A stretch of 64,000 nucleotides of DNA from contig OY783199.1 in NCBI GenBank assembly GCA_963678675.1, positions 9,508,356 through 9,572,355 of the forward strand. The letters run 5' to 3'. The position numbers and the translations under genes were made by a program. Below, piece after piece: positions 14,301-26,800 of the stretch. The notes beneath the pieces were generated by a model. It saw only the letters and a list, made by a program, of their open reading frames with translations, ran no database searches and was not told the DNA's origin. The DNA comes from Xiphydria camelus. Its lineage: Eukaryota > Arthropoda > Insecta > Hymenoptera > Xiphydriidae. How positions within the stretch are numbered: position 1 is the first letter of the stretch; every line of letters begins with the position of its first letter.

Positions 14301-14827
14301 GTTCGAGGTATTGAATTTTTGTGGCGAAAAATGCGAACCTATTGTCCATAGAAAAATGGACAAATATTTCCGATGTTTCATGAATAATACGTTCGTAAAA
14401 GGAAGTGCGACAGTTCTAAATCATCTTATATGTACATGTGTGTACATAGTATGTATATGTACCGCTGCAGCGACGAAACTCAAGAAAGTAAGTACTTTTG
14501 AGAATGGTAAGATACTATTTAATAGCTTAGTAAAAAATCTATAGTAAACAAATAAATGTAATCATGTTTTTCTGAGTTGCATGACTATCGAAATAAATCA
14601 CGTGCGATGTTGTATAAATAACGATAAGATAGTACGAGCGGAGTTGTAGAACGGTGAGAACCGTTGCGTCGCAGCGCAAGAAACCACGCCGAGGCGCTTC
14701 GTGAATGATAAATCCTTGGACAAATAGCCACGAGGCGAGACAAAAACGAGATTTCACTGCCAATCAATATATAAAGTGGAACGTAACGTCCATCTCCGTG
14801 AATCGCGGAATTTATACTTCGATACTG

Positions 14828-14871
<44 letters not shown>

Positions 14872-17800
14872 CGAATTTATATACGGGTGTGGTTCGTTCC
14901 TTTTTTTCAATCTCACCCTTCTCTTTTTTTTCCAAAGCCGCAACTCGCCTTTTCCGGTTCGACTTTGCCCGATTGGCTCTCGTATTTTTTCTTTTTTTAC
15001 TTCAGTGATCGAACGCTGGTAAAATACCGAAAAGAAAGTGAATGGTTAGCTAAGATCAGCGAAGTTATAAATTATTTTGTTATAATGTTGTCGTCGAGAG
15101 AAACGTCGCGTGTATGTGTGTGTACACATATTATATACATATATATAGCTATATATATATTATATATATAGGTAGGTATATAATAGAATTGAATTGCTTA
15201 ATGCACAATTTTATATGATTATTTTAGTAATGTCTCTCTCAAATTCTCAGTAAAACAATAATACTGCAAATTTTTCTAATATATACGCAGAGGTATAAGA
15301 ATTAACGAGAGAATACTTTTTAAACAAAGGAAGTTTTTAGCAAGGTTCCGCGTTATCTATATCGTATAAAATTGTGCATTAGGCAATTCAATTTTATTAT
15401 TTTCTTGGAAGATCTGCGGTTACCAACAGGTATAAATAAGCGTCTAGTACCCGGGTTTTAGAATGGTAGAAACAATTGACCACCGTGATAAAAACCCTCG
15501 CTGTACACGCGTTTGCACAACTGCAGCGATATTACGCGAACGGTTATGCACCCGCGACGGGAAGTTTATCGCTAGTTATGATGAATCTCGCTGGTCACCC
15601 ATTGCCCACGTCTTTTCCTTGCCACATTTCCTCGTCGACGTCTCGTCAAACTCAAGCCCGATTGAGGTATCTTGCGAGGACCCGGAGACTCGCCGATTTT
15701 AATGCACCCGTTAAAAGTGAACGGTGCAGCAGCAGCGCGCTGCATGGGCACCCCGGTGTACCGTTCTACCGCTTAACGTTTTTCCGTAAAGACACAACTT
15801 CTTTTTTGGATTCATTCGATATATAAGAAATGCTGTCCTAAAAATGAACTAAAATTGAAATATGAACAAATAGAAATGAATTACGAATTATAAATTTGTA
15901 ACAGGTATTGAGGGAATCAATCTCTGGCCGAGAATCTCCTGAGTCACTTTAATGCATATCACTTTCGAATATTGTTATTCCCTTCGGAATTTAATATTGA
16001 TGCTCGTAGGGCTGGATCCCATTTTCTAAACTTATTAATAGAAGGGTTAAATATTTCTTTCATTGTTTTTCAATTGCTGATTACAGTTCTGGGAAGTATC
16101 AATGATACCACAAGATGTTTTCATATTCAAATTCTAGTTTTACTTCTAAAACAGCATTTTTGGTCCAGTCTGTACCTACATATCCATATATGCATGATAA
16201 ATACAGTACGTGTGTATGGGTGTGTATAAGTTTATTGTTCCTTCATTTAATATAACGAATGATTCTCTTCTTTTATTAAAACCCATAGATTTCGCATTTG
16301 CTTCGATAAGAAAAAATAGTAAGTAGGGGGAGTTTCCCTAGCGCTGGATAGCACCTAGTACCGGACACTCTCTCTAGCAATGTCTTTCAAGATAAGCGTA
16401 ACGAAACAAAAGTACATATCGTTAGGTTACTGCGAGAACCAGATAAGTAACATTTTCTGCGTACAAATGCACTTAACTGGTTTTCGCTGCCGAAAAATAT
16501 AAAAAAGCGGACTTATAGCTATTTAGTTGCCTTACGTCTTTGACCTTTAGACTTACAGAACACTTACCTGGTTTCCACAGAACATTTCTTCGTAGCTTTT
16601 ATAATCAAAGCTGCACTTAAACAAAAAATGCTAATAATGGAGTTATCTTGTTTTTGCAGTAATGCGACGATATGCACGTTGATGCTTCATAATTAAATAT
16701 CTCTAGGTGCGGAATATCAGTTGCTAGTGTCGTTATGTTCGTGAAGGGGAACCTTTACCTTAAAAATTGATGTACACGCTTACCGGACTGCGTTGTAATT
16801 TCTAGTGATTCACAAGTAAATGCTGTTCTATTGTTCTTTTCATTAATGAAACTATAAGTCTTATCTCAGTTTTCATATTTATGCTATCATTTGAAGTACT
16901 AGTTTGATAGAAAATTTACTTTGGAACATTCTCAGAGTCCCCTGTGGTCCAAATGACAAGTTATCTCCTAGTACTAAATAAATTATTATTTAGATTATTT
17001 CTCTCTATTTCCAAATATTCAATAAAAAAATAGTGGAAAGCATTCTTGAGAGCCATTACATCAACTACTTCGACAAAAAGAAGCAGCCAGTTTGACTTTG
17101 TGCGTTGTGTGCTTCAAGGATACGGAAGAAGACTAGATTCGGTGTCGTACCTGTCAAGAGGGAGCACGCAAGAGCTACGCTGACGTCTCAGAGTGTTCTG
17201 ATAGCTACAATTATAATAGATATCATCAATTTTCAGTGTATCCAGTGTTAGTGCAATTACTTTGACGTGTCCGATACTAGGTGCCAGTTTTTGAAGCACT
17301 GAACAATTAAGTGTGTGTTTATTGTCGTTTATCAAGTCGAAAACAATTTTTTTAATTGATGGGATTCATCAAATTTTGTATACAGTGTATAGTATACTTC
17401 TACGTAGACAATAATAACGGTTAAGAAACCAATTACCTATTCTATTATTTCTCGAATAGCCTTAAGTGTCCGTCAATAAGGGAACTCCCTTTATATAAAT
17501 TAGATTTCATTATTCGAGTTTACGCGATAGAAAAAATTAGGTCTCTCTCTCTCACGATTTACGGGGGTTTCCATGATGAAAATAAAACGATCGAGCTAGA
17601 TATATCATAAAAACTACACGAAAATGACTTAAATGAAATGAGGAAAATTCCTGTCCAGCGGACACGCCATTCGGTAAATACCAATGTCGAGGTAATGCGC
17701 CAGTTGATTGCAGTAGTAAGTTATCACGTAAAATAGGAAGTACGCCGTAAAACTGAGGCGTGTGTTGCACTTCGCGGTAAATGAAATAATGACCATACCC

Positions 17801-20800
17801 CGTGGCGATGCGAACTCGGAATTGGGACCGTAAAGGTAACGATTGACGTAGTGGTTGAAAAATATCGGAGCTACCATTAATTAAATCAGATGGAATGTTC
17901 GAAGAAACAAATATAGAAAAAGGGAGGGAGAGAAAGTAGATTACGATATTTATTTATTAGGGGTCCGAGATAGAATATCTTTCTAACTCAACTATAAGTT
18001 ATGAAGACGTTTAACCCGCGTAGAAATTTTGATAGGAATTTAATAGAACTTAATAAGGAATCTTGTATAGAGGCTGATCTAGTCTTACAGGAAAATGTAG
18101 CACTATAAGTATATACTGTAAAAAAGATTTGTATTAAATTTAATATAATTGTATATAAAGTTTATATTAAATTGGATACAATTTTGATAAAGAAGTATAT
18201 AGGGTAAAAGGGGAACAAACTTCTCAGCGCTTATTTAGCTTTGAATGTGATTATCTCAAAATGCAATGGAAATAGCTTTCTTATAGCAAAAACATTGATA
18301 CATTTTTTTTATTAAAAGTTTTTTTCGATATCTGCAATTGTTTTAAAGGTAATCGATTTCAACTCGCATTTTAACTCACATTTTTATCCTGTATTAATTT
18401 TTATAACACATACTAGATAAAAGCTTTATATACAATTGTAAATTTAAAACAAATTTTTCTTAGAGTATCCATCTTAGGATTATTCCTATCAGATAATCAG
18501 GTCAATGTCTGAACCCGATAAGGACCCGTAAGGTTTTCCTGCTTCAATAAGTAGTGCCATTAGTTTATGGACTATTCGCAAAATCCGGTTAGGGCTGGAC
18601 AGGAATCTGGTTAGAATACTCCTAATAAAGACATTTAACGCTTTTCTTAACAAATTTCTACACTGGAATCGCTACATTTCGTTACAAGAATTACATTTTC
18701 GAATGGAATACTTAATATTGTTTTTTATTCACCAGTCGTACACGTCCGATCGAGAAACGTCAAGTATTCGTCGGTAGGTTTCCATGTTTCATTACGGTGA
18801 CAAAATTCCTCAAGAGGCAATCCGTGTTGCTCTGGACCCGGTAGTATTCGGAGCAATCTTCAAACTATAGCCACGGCGCGCTAGAACGAGAGTCGGTTGA
18901 ATCATCACGATTGTACTTTTTTGTAGACGCGATTGAACCACGCAGTATGATCTATTCTATAAGAAAGAACCCCTAGTAGAAATCCTAGAGCGTTACGTAG
19001 GGATTTGTCAAGGGCCTGGTACCGGGCCTAACTAGTCGCTGATGTAATGCTATTAGGTGTTAGTTATAGTGACTGTTCAGATTCTGAATTAATTTCTACT
19101 GTGTATTCTAGTAGAACGGAGAAGATTTTCCTGTAAAAATTACCATGAAATTCACGTTAATCAGGGGACATTATGTCGATCACCGTATTTTTACTGCGCG
19201 TCACGGCTAAAATGATGAGTAAACCAGTCACTTTTTATCAGCTGGATTATTTACAATTTTGATCTTTTTTTGAGAAACCAATAAATTTTATCATGACTAC
19301 TCACACAGTAAAAATTTAGTGGTCGACATAACATCTCGTGCAGCTGTCATGAATTTAACGGCAATTCGCCGAAAATTCTTCTTCTTCTCTATACACCATC
19401 CGGTTTCAAACTTACTCATTGTCAGTCATCTCGTTATCTATGAACTTTTGTCCTACATCGATATAGGACTTTATTGTAGATAAGAATGTGCTTCTCAAAA
19501 AAAACTTATAAGAATATATGCCAAAAGTTTATAAGTCCCAAATATTAGCGATTCGAGCTTTCATACTGTCATCAGTAAGTTTGAAATCACATGATGTACT
19601 CGTACATGGAAAAAAAATGAAATGAAATTGACGAACACTAGGTGCCCGAATTCTAGCACTATATGCCCCTTGTATGACACTACACGTGCTTTGTATGGCA
19701 CTGTAGTGACAGCTCAAATTTATGAAAAACATTGCCATACAGAATAGCACTTCATCCTCTGCGTATAATAATAGCAAGTATTAATACAATGTCACATATT
19801 TTCAGACCAATGCCAATGCCAATGCCAATCCAATTAGCTGTATTACAAAGAATGTCAATGGCTGTATTGTAGAAAATGCTACAAAGCCTGTATTACGAAA
19901 TGCCAAATTATCTTAAAATATACCGTATTAGGTTAATGTTTGCTATACGCAGTGAATTAAATGCTATATGGCAATATTTTTCATAACTTTGAGTTTTCAC
20001 TACAGTGTCATATAAAGCATACGTAATGGCATATATAGTCCCAGAATTCAGGCTACCAGTGCTCGCCATTTCAATTTCATTTTTTTTCCGCGTATCTATT
20101 ATAACAATGGTTCACGTTAACCGTGGTGGTTGAACCTGCAGTGTGACGTCGCCGGCCTTATTATATTGGGTTGCCGAAAAGTTCAAATTTACAAGTCCGG
20201 ATTTACACCTATTTCGATGATTATACAATTCTCTTAATAGAAAACATATGGTACGTATGTGTGTACAATCTATAATACATCACGATTGTAAATAGATATT
20301 TGTGATAAGTCAAAGAAACATATGAGGCTAAACTTATTCACCAGGAAAGGAAATTTAATCGCCATTATCTTATTATCTATGAACTTTAGGACCACATCGA
20401 TGTAAGATACTTTGTTGTAGATAAAAATACATGTGTGTATAATAACATAATATAAAACAGTTTTTATAGAAAAATTGTTAGATGTGAAACATCGAAATTC
20501 TTCTTTGTAGAAAGTATGCGATAGGAAGGATGGACCACGCGTCTGTCGAAAGAACACGTGCGCCAGTGCGCATTTGTATTTATGACTGTGATACTATTAA
20601 ACGGTACGAACCGTTGTGTCTAATTCAAAAAGCGCATTTAGTTTACTCTCTCTTAACTCTACCATCGGTACTCTTTAATAGTATCACAGTCATAAATACA
20701 AATGCGCACTGGCGCACGTGTTCCTTCCTATGGCATACTTTCTACAAAGAAGAATTTCGATGTTTCACATCTAACAATTTTTCTATAAAAACTGTTTTAT

Positions 20801-23800
20801 ATTATATGTTATTATACACACACGTATTTTTATCTACAACAAAGTATCTTACATCGATGTGGTCCTAAAGTTCATAGATAATAAGATAATGGCGATTAAA
20901 TTTCCTTTCCTGGTGAATAAGTTTAGCCTCATATGTTTCTTTGACTTATCAAATATCTATTTACAATCGTGATGTATTACAGATTGTACACACATACGTA
21001 CCATATGAGGCTAAACTTACTTGCCAGCGAAGAAGTTTCAATTACTATTATCTCATTATTTATGAACTTTTGACCTATATCGATATGACTTTTCTATGTA
21101 TGGTGGGAGAAGGAAATTCTTCGAAACCACCGAGCTGGAGCATGAAAATTGGCGCCGGGAGAGTACGCAGATTCAGCGCCGTTCGGTTGGTGCTATCCCC
21201 GAAGAAGTACACGTGCACCGCAATAGTCGAATTTATTGCGGGTCTGCACTTTGTCCGAGGAGAGCATAAAAGGCAGAGGGTTTCTGTTGTCTCCCGCGAG
21301 GCTCCTGAAATCTGAGCACGCGGTCGAGGCCCTTCGCTTGCGACCCGGCGCCTATCACTCTCGCTAGACATTTAGCCGGTCAAATAGACTGAAATTTCTA
21401 TGGCAGTAAATTTTTATCGTGTATCCACTGCAATCTAGCTAGATTTATTTTTCTCAACCGAGATTCTAGACTAACTCTCGCTAGATTGTTCTCAATGCTG
21501 TGTCCACTTGAGTAAATCTAGCTGAAAACGAAAGAACACGTTCGTCAGTGCGCATTTGTATTTATAATTGTGATACTATTAAACGGTACAAACCGTTGTG
21601 TCTAATTCAAAAAGCGCATTTAGTTTACTCTCTCTTAACTCTGCCATCAGTCGCTGTTCCGTCTCGCGATAAACGGAATTCGACACAACGGTTCGTACTG
21701 TTTAATGGTATCACAGTCATAAATACAAATGCGCAATGGCGCATGTATTCTTTCAACGGATGCGTGGTCCATCCTTCCTATCGCATACTTTCTACAAAGA
21801 AGAATTTCGATGTTTCACATCTAACAATTTTCCTATACAAACGGTATTTAAATGTTATTTTTAAACGCGCTAACCAATGATCAATCAATCCTCATGCTTT
21901 TATTAATGAGGGTAAATACTGCTTCGTACACCGATACAGTGAGCGTGGAATAGTAAGTGGCTAGTGGTAAGTGTAGTAGTAAGCTAGGGCTCGGTGAAAG
22001 GGGACCATCGAGTCGTGGCGGAGAGAGCCGATGCGTCCCGAGTTAGGCCAGGCGAACGTTGGGACGCAGTTCAGTGAGGAGACGCAGGGTGACCGTTGCC
22101 TCTATATCTATATATAGAATAGATATAGATATAGAGGCAATGTTCAACGTTCGCCTGGCCTTATCGTATTTAGCCACTCCAGCGACGTTTCACGAGCAGC
22201 CGGTCTCACCCCCGAAGCGCGGCATAAGATGTTTCACATCAAAAAACCAACTCTTTGGTCAAGATAAAAAATCACGTTTTTCGCTGAAAAATCTGAGAGA
22301 TTCTGGAAGGACGGAATTTTCAAGTAGCCTGAAAGATAGAGAAAGTTTGTAGTATACCTATATAATTTAATAAATGTACCCATACTAAAACTTAAATCTT
22401 CTGCGTTTCAATTTTCCTTCAAAATCGGCACGAACTTTCCGGACAACTCAATACATATTCTCAATTCAGAATATCGCACAATAAGGGACGTACTACTAAG
22501 TCCTATAAGAAGCCCATCAAATTTTCAATAAAAATCCGACGCGAACTTCGCCTATCGAAGGCGCACAAAATCTCGCGCGTCGGAAACTTTGGCTAGTCTC
22601 GTTGGAGCACCGAGAAAGGTAGAAGCATACCGCGCGTCCGCAGCGTCTTCCTCTGCGCGCGAGACTTCGAACTCGACCGCGCCGCGCGGAGATACGTACA
22701 TATACCAGTTGCGATTCCGCTGCGGTAACTTGGAAAGTTTTAACGGCCACGAAGGTGCGGAGGGTTAAATGAACTTGTTAGCCTCTTAAAGTTTAAACGA
22801 ACGAACGAGCGGGTCGAGGCGAGGCGGCGCGATATCCGCGCATTTAGTAAGTCGTAGCTATAAGGTATTTATACGCGCATATGTATACTCGTACATGCAT
22901 ATACATATATGTACTTATGTAGTGGCAATGCAGATGCCACGCACGGTTCCTCCGCCACATTCGGGCTGGGGGGAAAGGCACGTTCGCGAATCTGGAAAAT
23001 CTTTCCGATGGACGATTAATCGGTCCCCGCTGCGCGGCGGCAATGCCGCATCCTCCTCCGCGGTAAATCATCCCTCTTTGGGAATTTATTACGCGACCAC
23101 GCGGCCGTTTGTAACGAGCGGCACATCTGTTTTCGCTGGGATATAATACTCTCTAGGAAACGAGAAGTGACGCGGAAACGAAATTAACGGGGCGCGATAA
23201 TCACGGGCAACTCGCTGCGAATGCGTAACGATTTGTATTAATTCCGCGTCTAAATGGGACGCTCTCGGCCGTGGCGTTCGTGGCACGCGCCGCTCGATAT
23301 AAACGATGAGCGACAATCACCGCGCGCGCCCGCCGTGCGATTTGCAATCATCGCGTGATCGTAACGAATGCGACCGCCGCATACGGCGCGGGCGGGCCGA
23401 AACGCGCGTGCCGTCGTTTAGTGAGATTTTCGACGTTCGAACTTCTTGATCGGGGGTTGATCCTTCGTTCAATATTTCATTGATTTCAATTTCGATTGAT
23501 TTTAATAACCAAATTGAATTCGTTTCTCGTACAAATATCGATTAAATTAATTTTCTGATATATGTGTAGGAGAAACTGAATATGTCCGGGACTGTGATCT
23601 GTTTATAAGTGTGGTCTAGTTTCATTTTCCTATTTTGATTCTGATCAAGAAACATATGTAGATATATGGGCTATATTAAAAATATTGGGCAGTATAATTT
23701 ATTCAACCAAAGTTAGATTTTTTCCGATTTGTAAGCAGCTTACATTCTTCTAAGCTACAGTCACGAGAAAATGTTAATTACAGTTTTTACTGTTGCCGTT

Positions 23801-26800
23801 AAAATGTACAGGAAGTAATGTTTTCTTTTCTAACAACTATGAGAAGCCGTTGTTAATATTTCATCATTGACGACAAAGAGATCTATAATATCCGCCCCCT
23901 GAATACTTACGAGACTCTTCCGTCATGATTATATCGTAAATTCTTCTATCACTTTTACTTGAATCAAGATAAAACGCTCAATTTACAGTATAATTTCGTC
24001 GATATATTTTAAAGTTAAAATCCTTTAACACGCTTTCATTTCTATCTGATTTACTTAACCACGGTTATCTCTTATCCAACACAAAAATCATTTCCTCCAA
24101 TCTTCAAAAAAATGGATTAGGTACCGAAATTAAATAAAAACATATTTGCCTAAAAAAATGATAAAAATCCGAATGTAGTACCAAGCACTAACAAGTACCC
24201 CGGTAGCACAGCTAATGTCATTTGATACTATTGAAATTCAATTGATTCAATTAAATTAGACTATTAATTGCTTCTTGTGTCAGACGCTTCAACGCGACTC
24301 GCAGTCAATGTCCAGAAACGTACCTACTTGGCGGGCCCGTACCTCAAAATGTCGGAAAGTTTCTCATGTAATATATTGAGTGTATTTCTATATAATTATT
24401 TGCCATAATAGTTACACATTACTTATTACAAATCTATGAGATATCTCTCTAAACTGATGTCCATACTTAATCAGGTGATTATTCTTTTGAGGCACAGGTC
24501 CGCCAAGTATGTTTCTGGACATTGTCTGCAAGTCGCGTTGAAATGTTTGACACAAGAAGCAATCAATATTCTAATTGAATCAATTGAATTTCAATAGTAC
24601 TAAACGACATTAGCTATGCTACTGGGGTACTTGTTAGCGCTTAGTACTACATTCGGATTTCAATCCTTTTTTTTGGGAAAATATGTTCTTATTTAATTTC
24701 GGTAATCCATTTTTTTAAGGATTGGAGGAAATGATTTTTGTGTTGGTCATATAGTCCTTAGCGTATTTTTTACATGTTTTTTAGTGGAGATATCACTAGT
24801 TTTTCAAAAGTTATATCTGTATTACTTATTTGTGTATCTTCATATATGAAGAATTTAAACAATTTTAAACTGTCTCAACAAAAAACAATGATTAATTTCA
24901 TTATCCCGGTCTACCACACCATAATCATCATTGGTCAGGTCTTTCGTTCCATACATAGATCNNNNNNNNNNNNNNNNNNNNNNNNNNNNNNNNNNNNNNN
25001 NNNNNNNNNNNNNNNNNNNNNNNNNNNNNNNNNNNNNNNNNNNNNNNNNNNNNNNNNNNNNNNNNNNNNNNNNNNNNNNNNNNNNNNNNNNNNNNNNNNN
25101 NNNNNNNNNNNNNNNNNNNNNNNNNNNNNNNNNNNNNNNNNNNNNNNNNNNNNNNNNNNNNTGTTCAGGTGTGTCTCTCCATATTTTTCAATTCCTAAGT
25201 ATACCACTCCGTAGTTCTCGATGTCTACGTATTTCTCTAGTATCTAGACACCGAAAGCGATGGCGTAGTAGATCTGGATACTGAAAACTATGGACAGATA
25301 GACTTAAACATCGAAAATTACCAAGAAGCAGACCTGGACATCGAAAACCATGGAGCGGTAGACCTGGACAGCGAGAACTACAGAGAGGTAAACCTGGAAA
25401 CCGAAAACTACGAAAAGGTAGACCTGGACACCAAAAACTACGTAGCGGAAAACTTGGACATTAGAAATCATTACCGTAAAATAACATAACTTTGACCGAA
25501 ATTAAACTTCAAATATGAATATCTTGGGCTTTAGCTTATTTGTTCGTTTAGTGGCCCACTTGGGGGCTCTATATAACTCTTTAAATTGCACTATTAGGTA
25601 TTTATTTGCAAATTGTACTAAGCCATTAAAAAAAAACCCTAGTAATCAAAGTTAGGAACGATGGACGTAACTTTGACTGACCCCTTAAAATAGATATTAT
25701 ATTAAAGTTAAAGCCTCTGTTCTATAACATCAAAAACTATGGTACGGTAGACCTGGATACCGAAAACTATGGAGCGGAAGACCTGGATAATGAAAATTAT
25801 AGCGCTGTAGACTTTGACGCTGAAAACTTTGGCATCGTACACCTAGACAACGAAAACTATGGAAAAGTAAACCTACCCAAAATGTACGGAGCGAAAGACT
25901 TGGACACTGAAAACTATGGCACCATACACCTGGACAACGGAAACTATGGTGCGGGAGACCTAGGTACGGAAAACTATTAAGAAGTAAACCTGGATACCGT
26001 AAAGTACGGATCGAAAAAATTGGACACCGAAAACTATATTACGGTAGAATTACTGAAAACTACGGGGCAGAAAACCTGGACACCGAAAACTATGGCGTGA
26101 GATAGATTTGGACACCGAAAACTATGAAGCGGAAGACCTGGACAACGAAAATTATGGAGTGGTATACCTGGACGTCGAGATATGCGGAGAAAACCTAGAC
26201 GTCGGGATGTACGAGGCGAAGACCTAGACGTTGAAGACTACATCGAGACCTTCGAAGCATACATAAATAGAACACCAGTCAGTCTCGTATATCTTGCAGG
26301 TTATGATGCCTACAGACAATGACGCAAGCGTCAAGATTTGGCTGATTCTAATCTTCTGCTCTGATTTTCTGATTTTATGAAAGTAGCTCCACTGTCGGAG
26401 AATACGTAAGGAGGAACGACAAAAAAAATGAGTGTAACAGTTATTCCTTGGATTGTACAGGAGGAACAACTCTTAAGCGGGCCATAGACTTCGTGATTTT
26501 TCGTCGCTCATCGGTGATCGTGACAAGCCGTCGTGACAAGTTAGCCGGTCACAGACTTCGTGATTTTTCGTCGGTTATCGGTGATCGTGACAAGTTAGCC
26601 GGCCATAGACTTCGTGATTTTTCGTCGGTTATCGGTGATCGTGACAGACCGTCGCGATTTGTTTTCACGCCCGATGAGCCTACAGACCTCATACCAAAGT
26701 AGCAGTTTTGTAGACTGTTCGCGATGAACAAGACGCAATGCAAAGGTGACAATTCTATACCGTATGTCCGCGATCAAACAGCCTATAGAAAAATTGCGAG

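Noticed and set aside
25162..26225. CRISPR array
   Set aside because: Units are contiguous degenerate 30-mers without unique spacers, in an insect intron.
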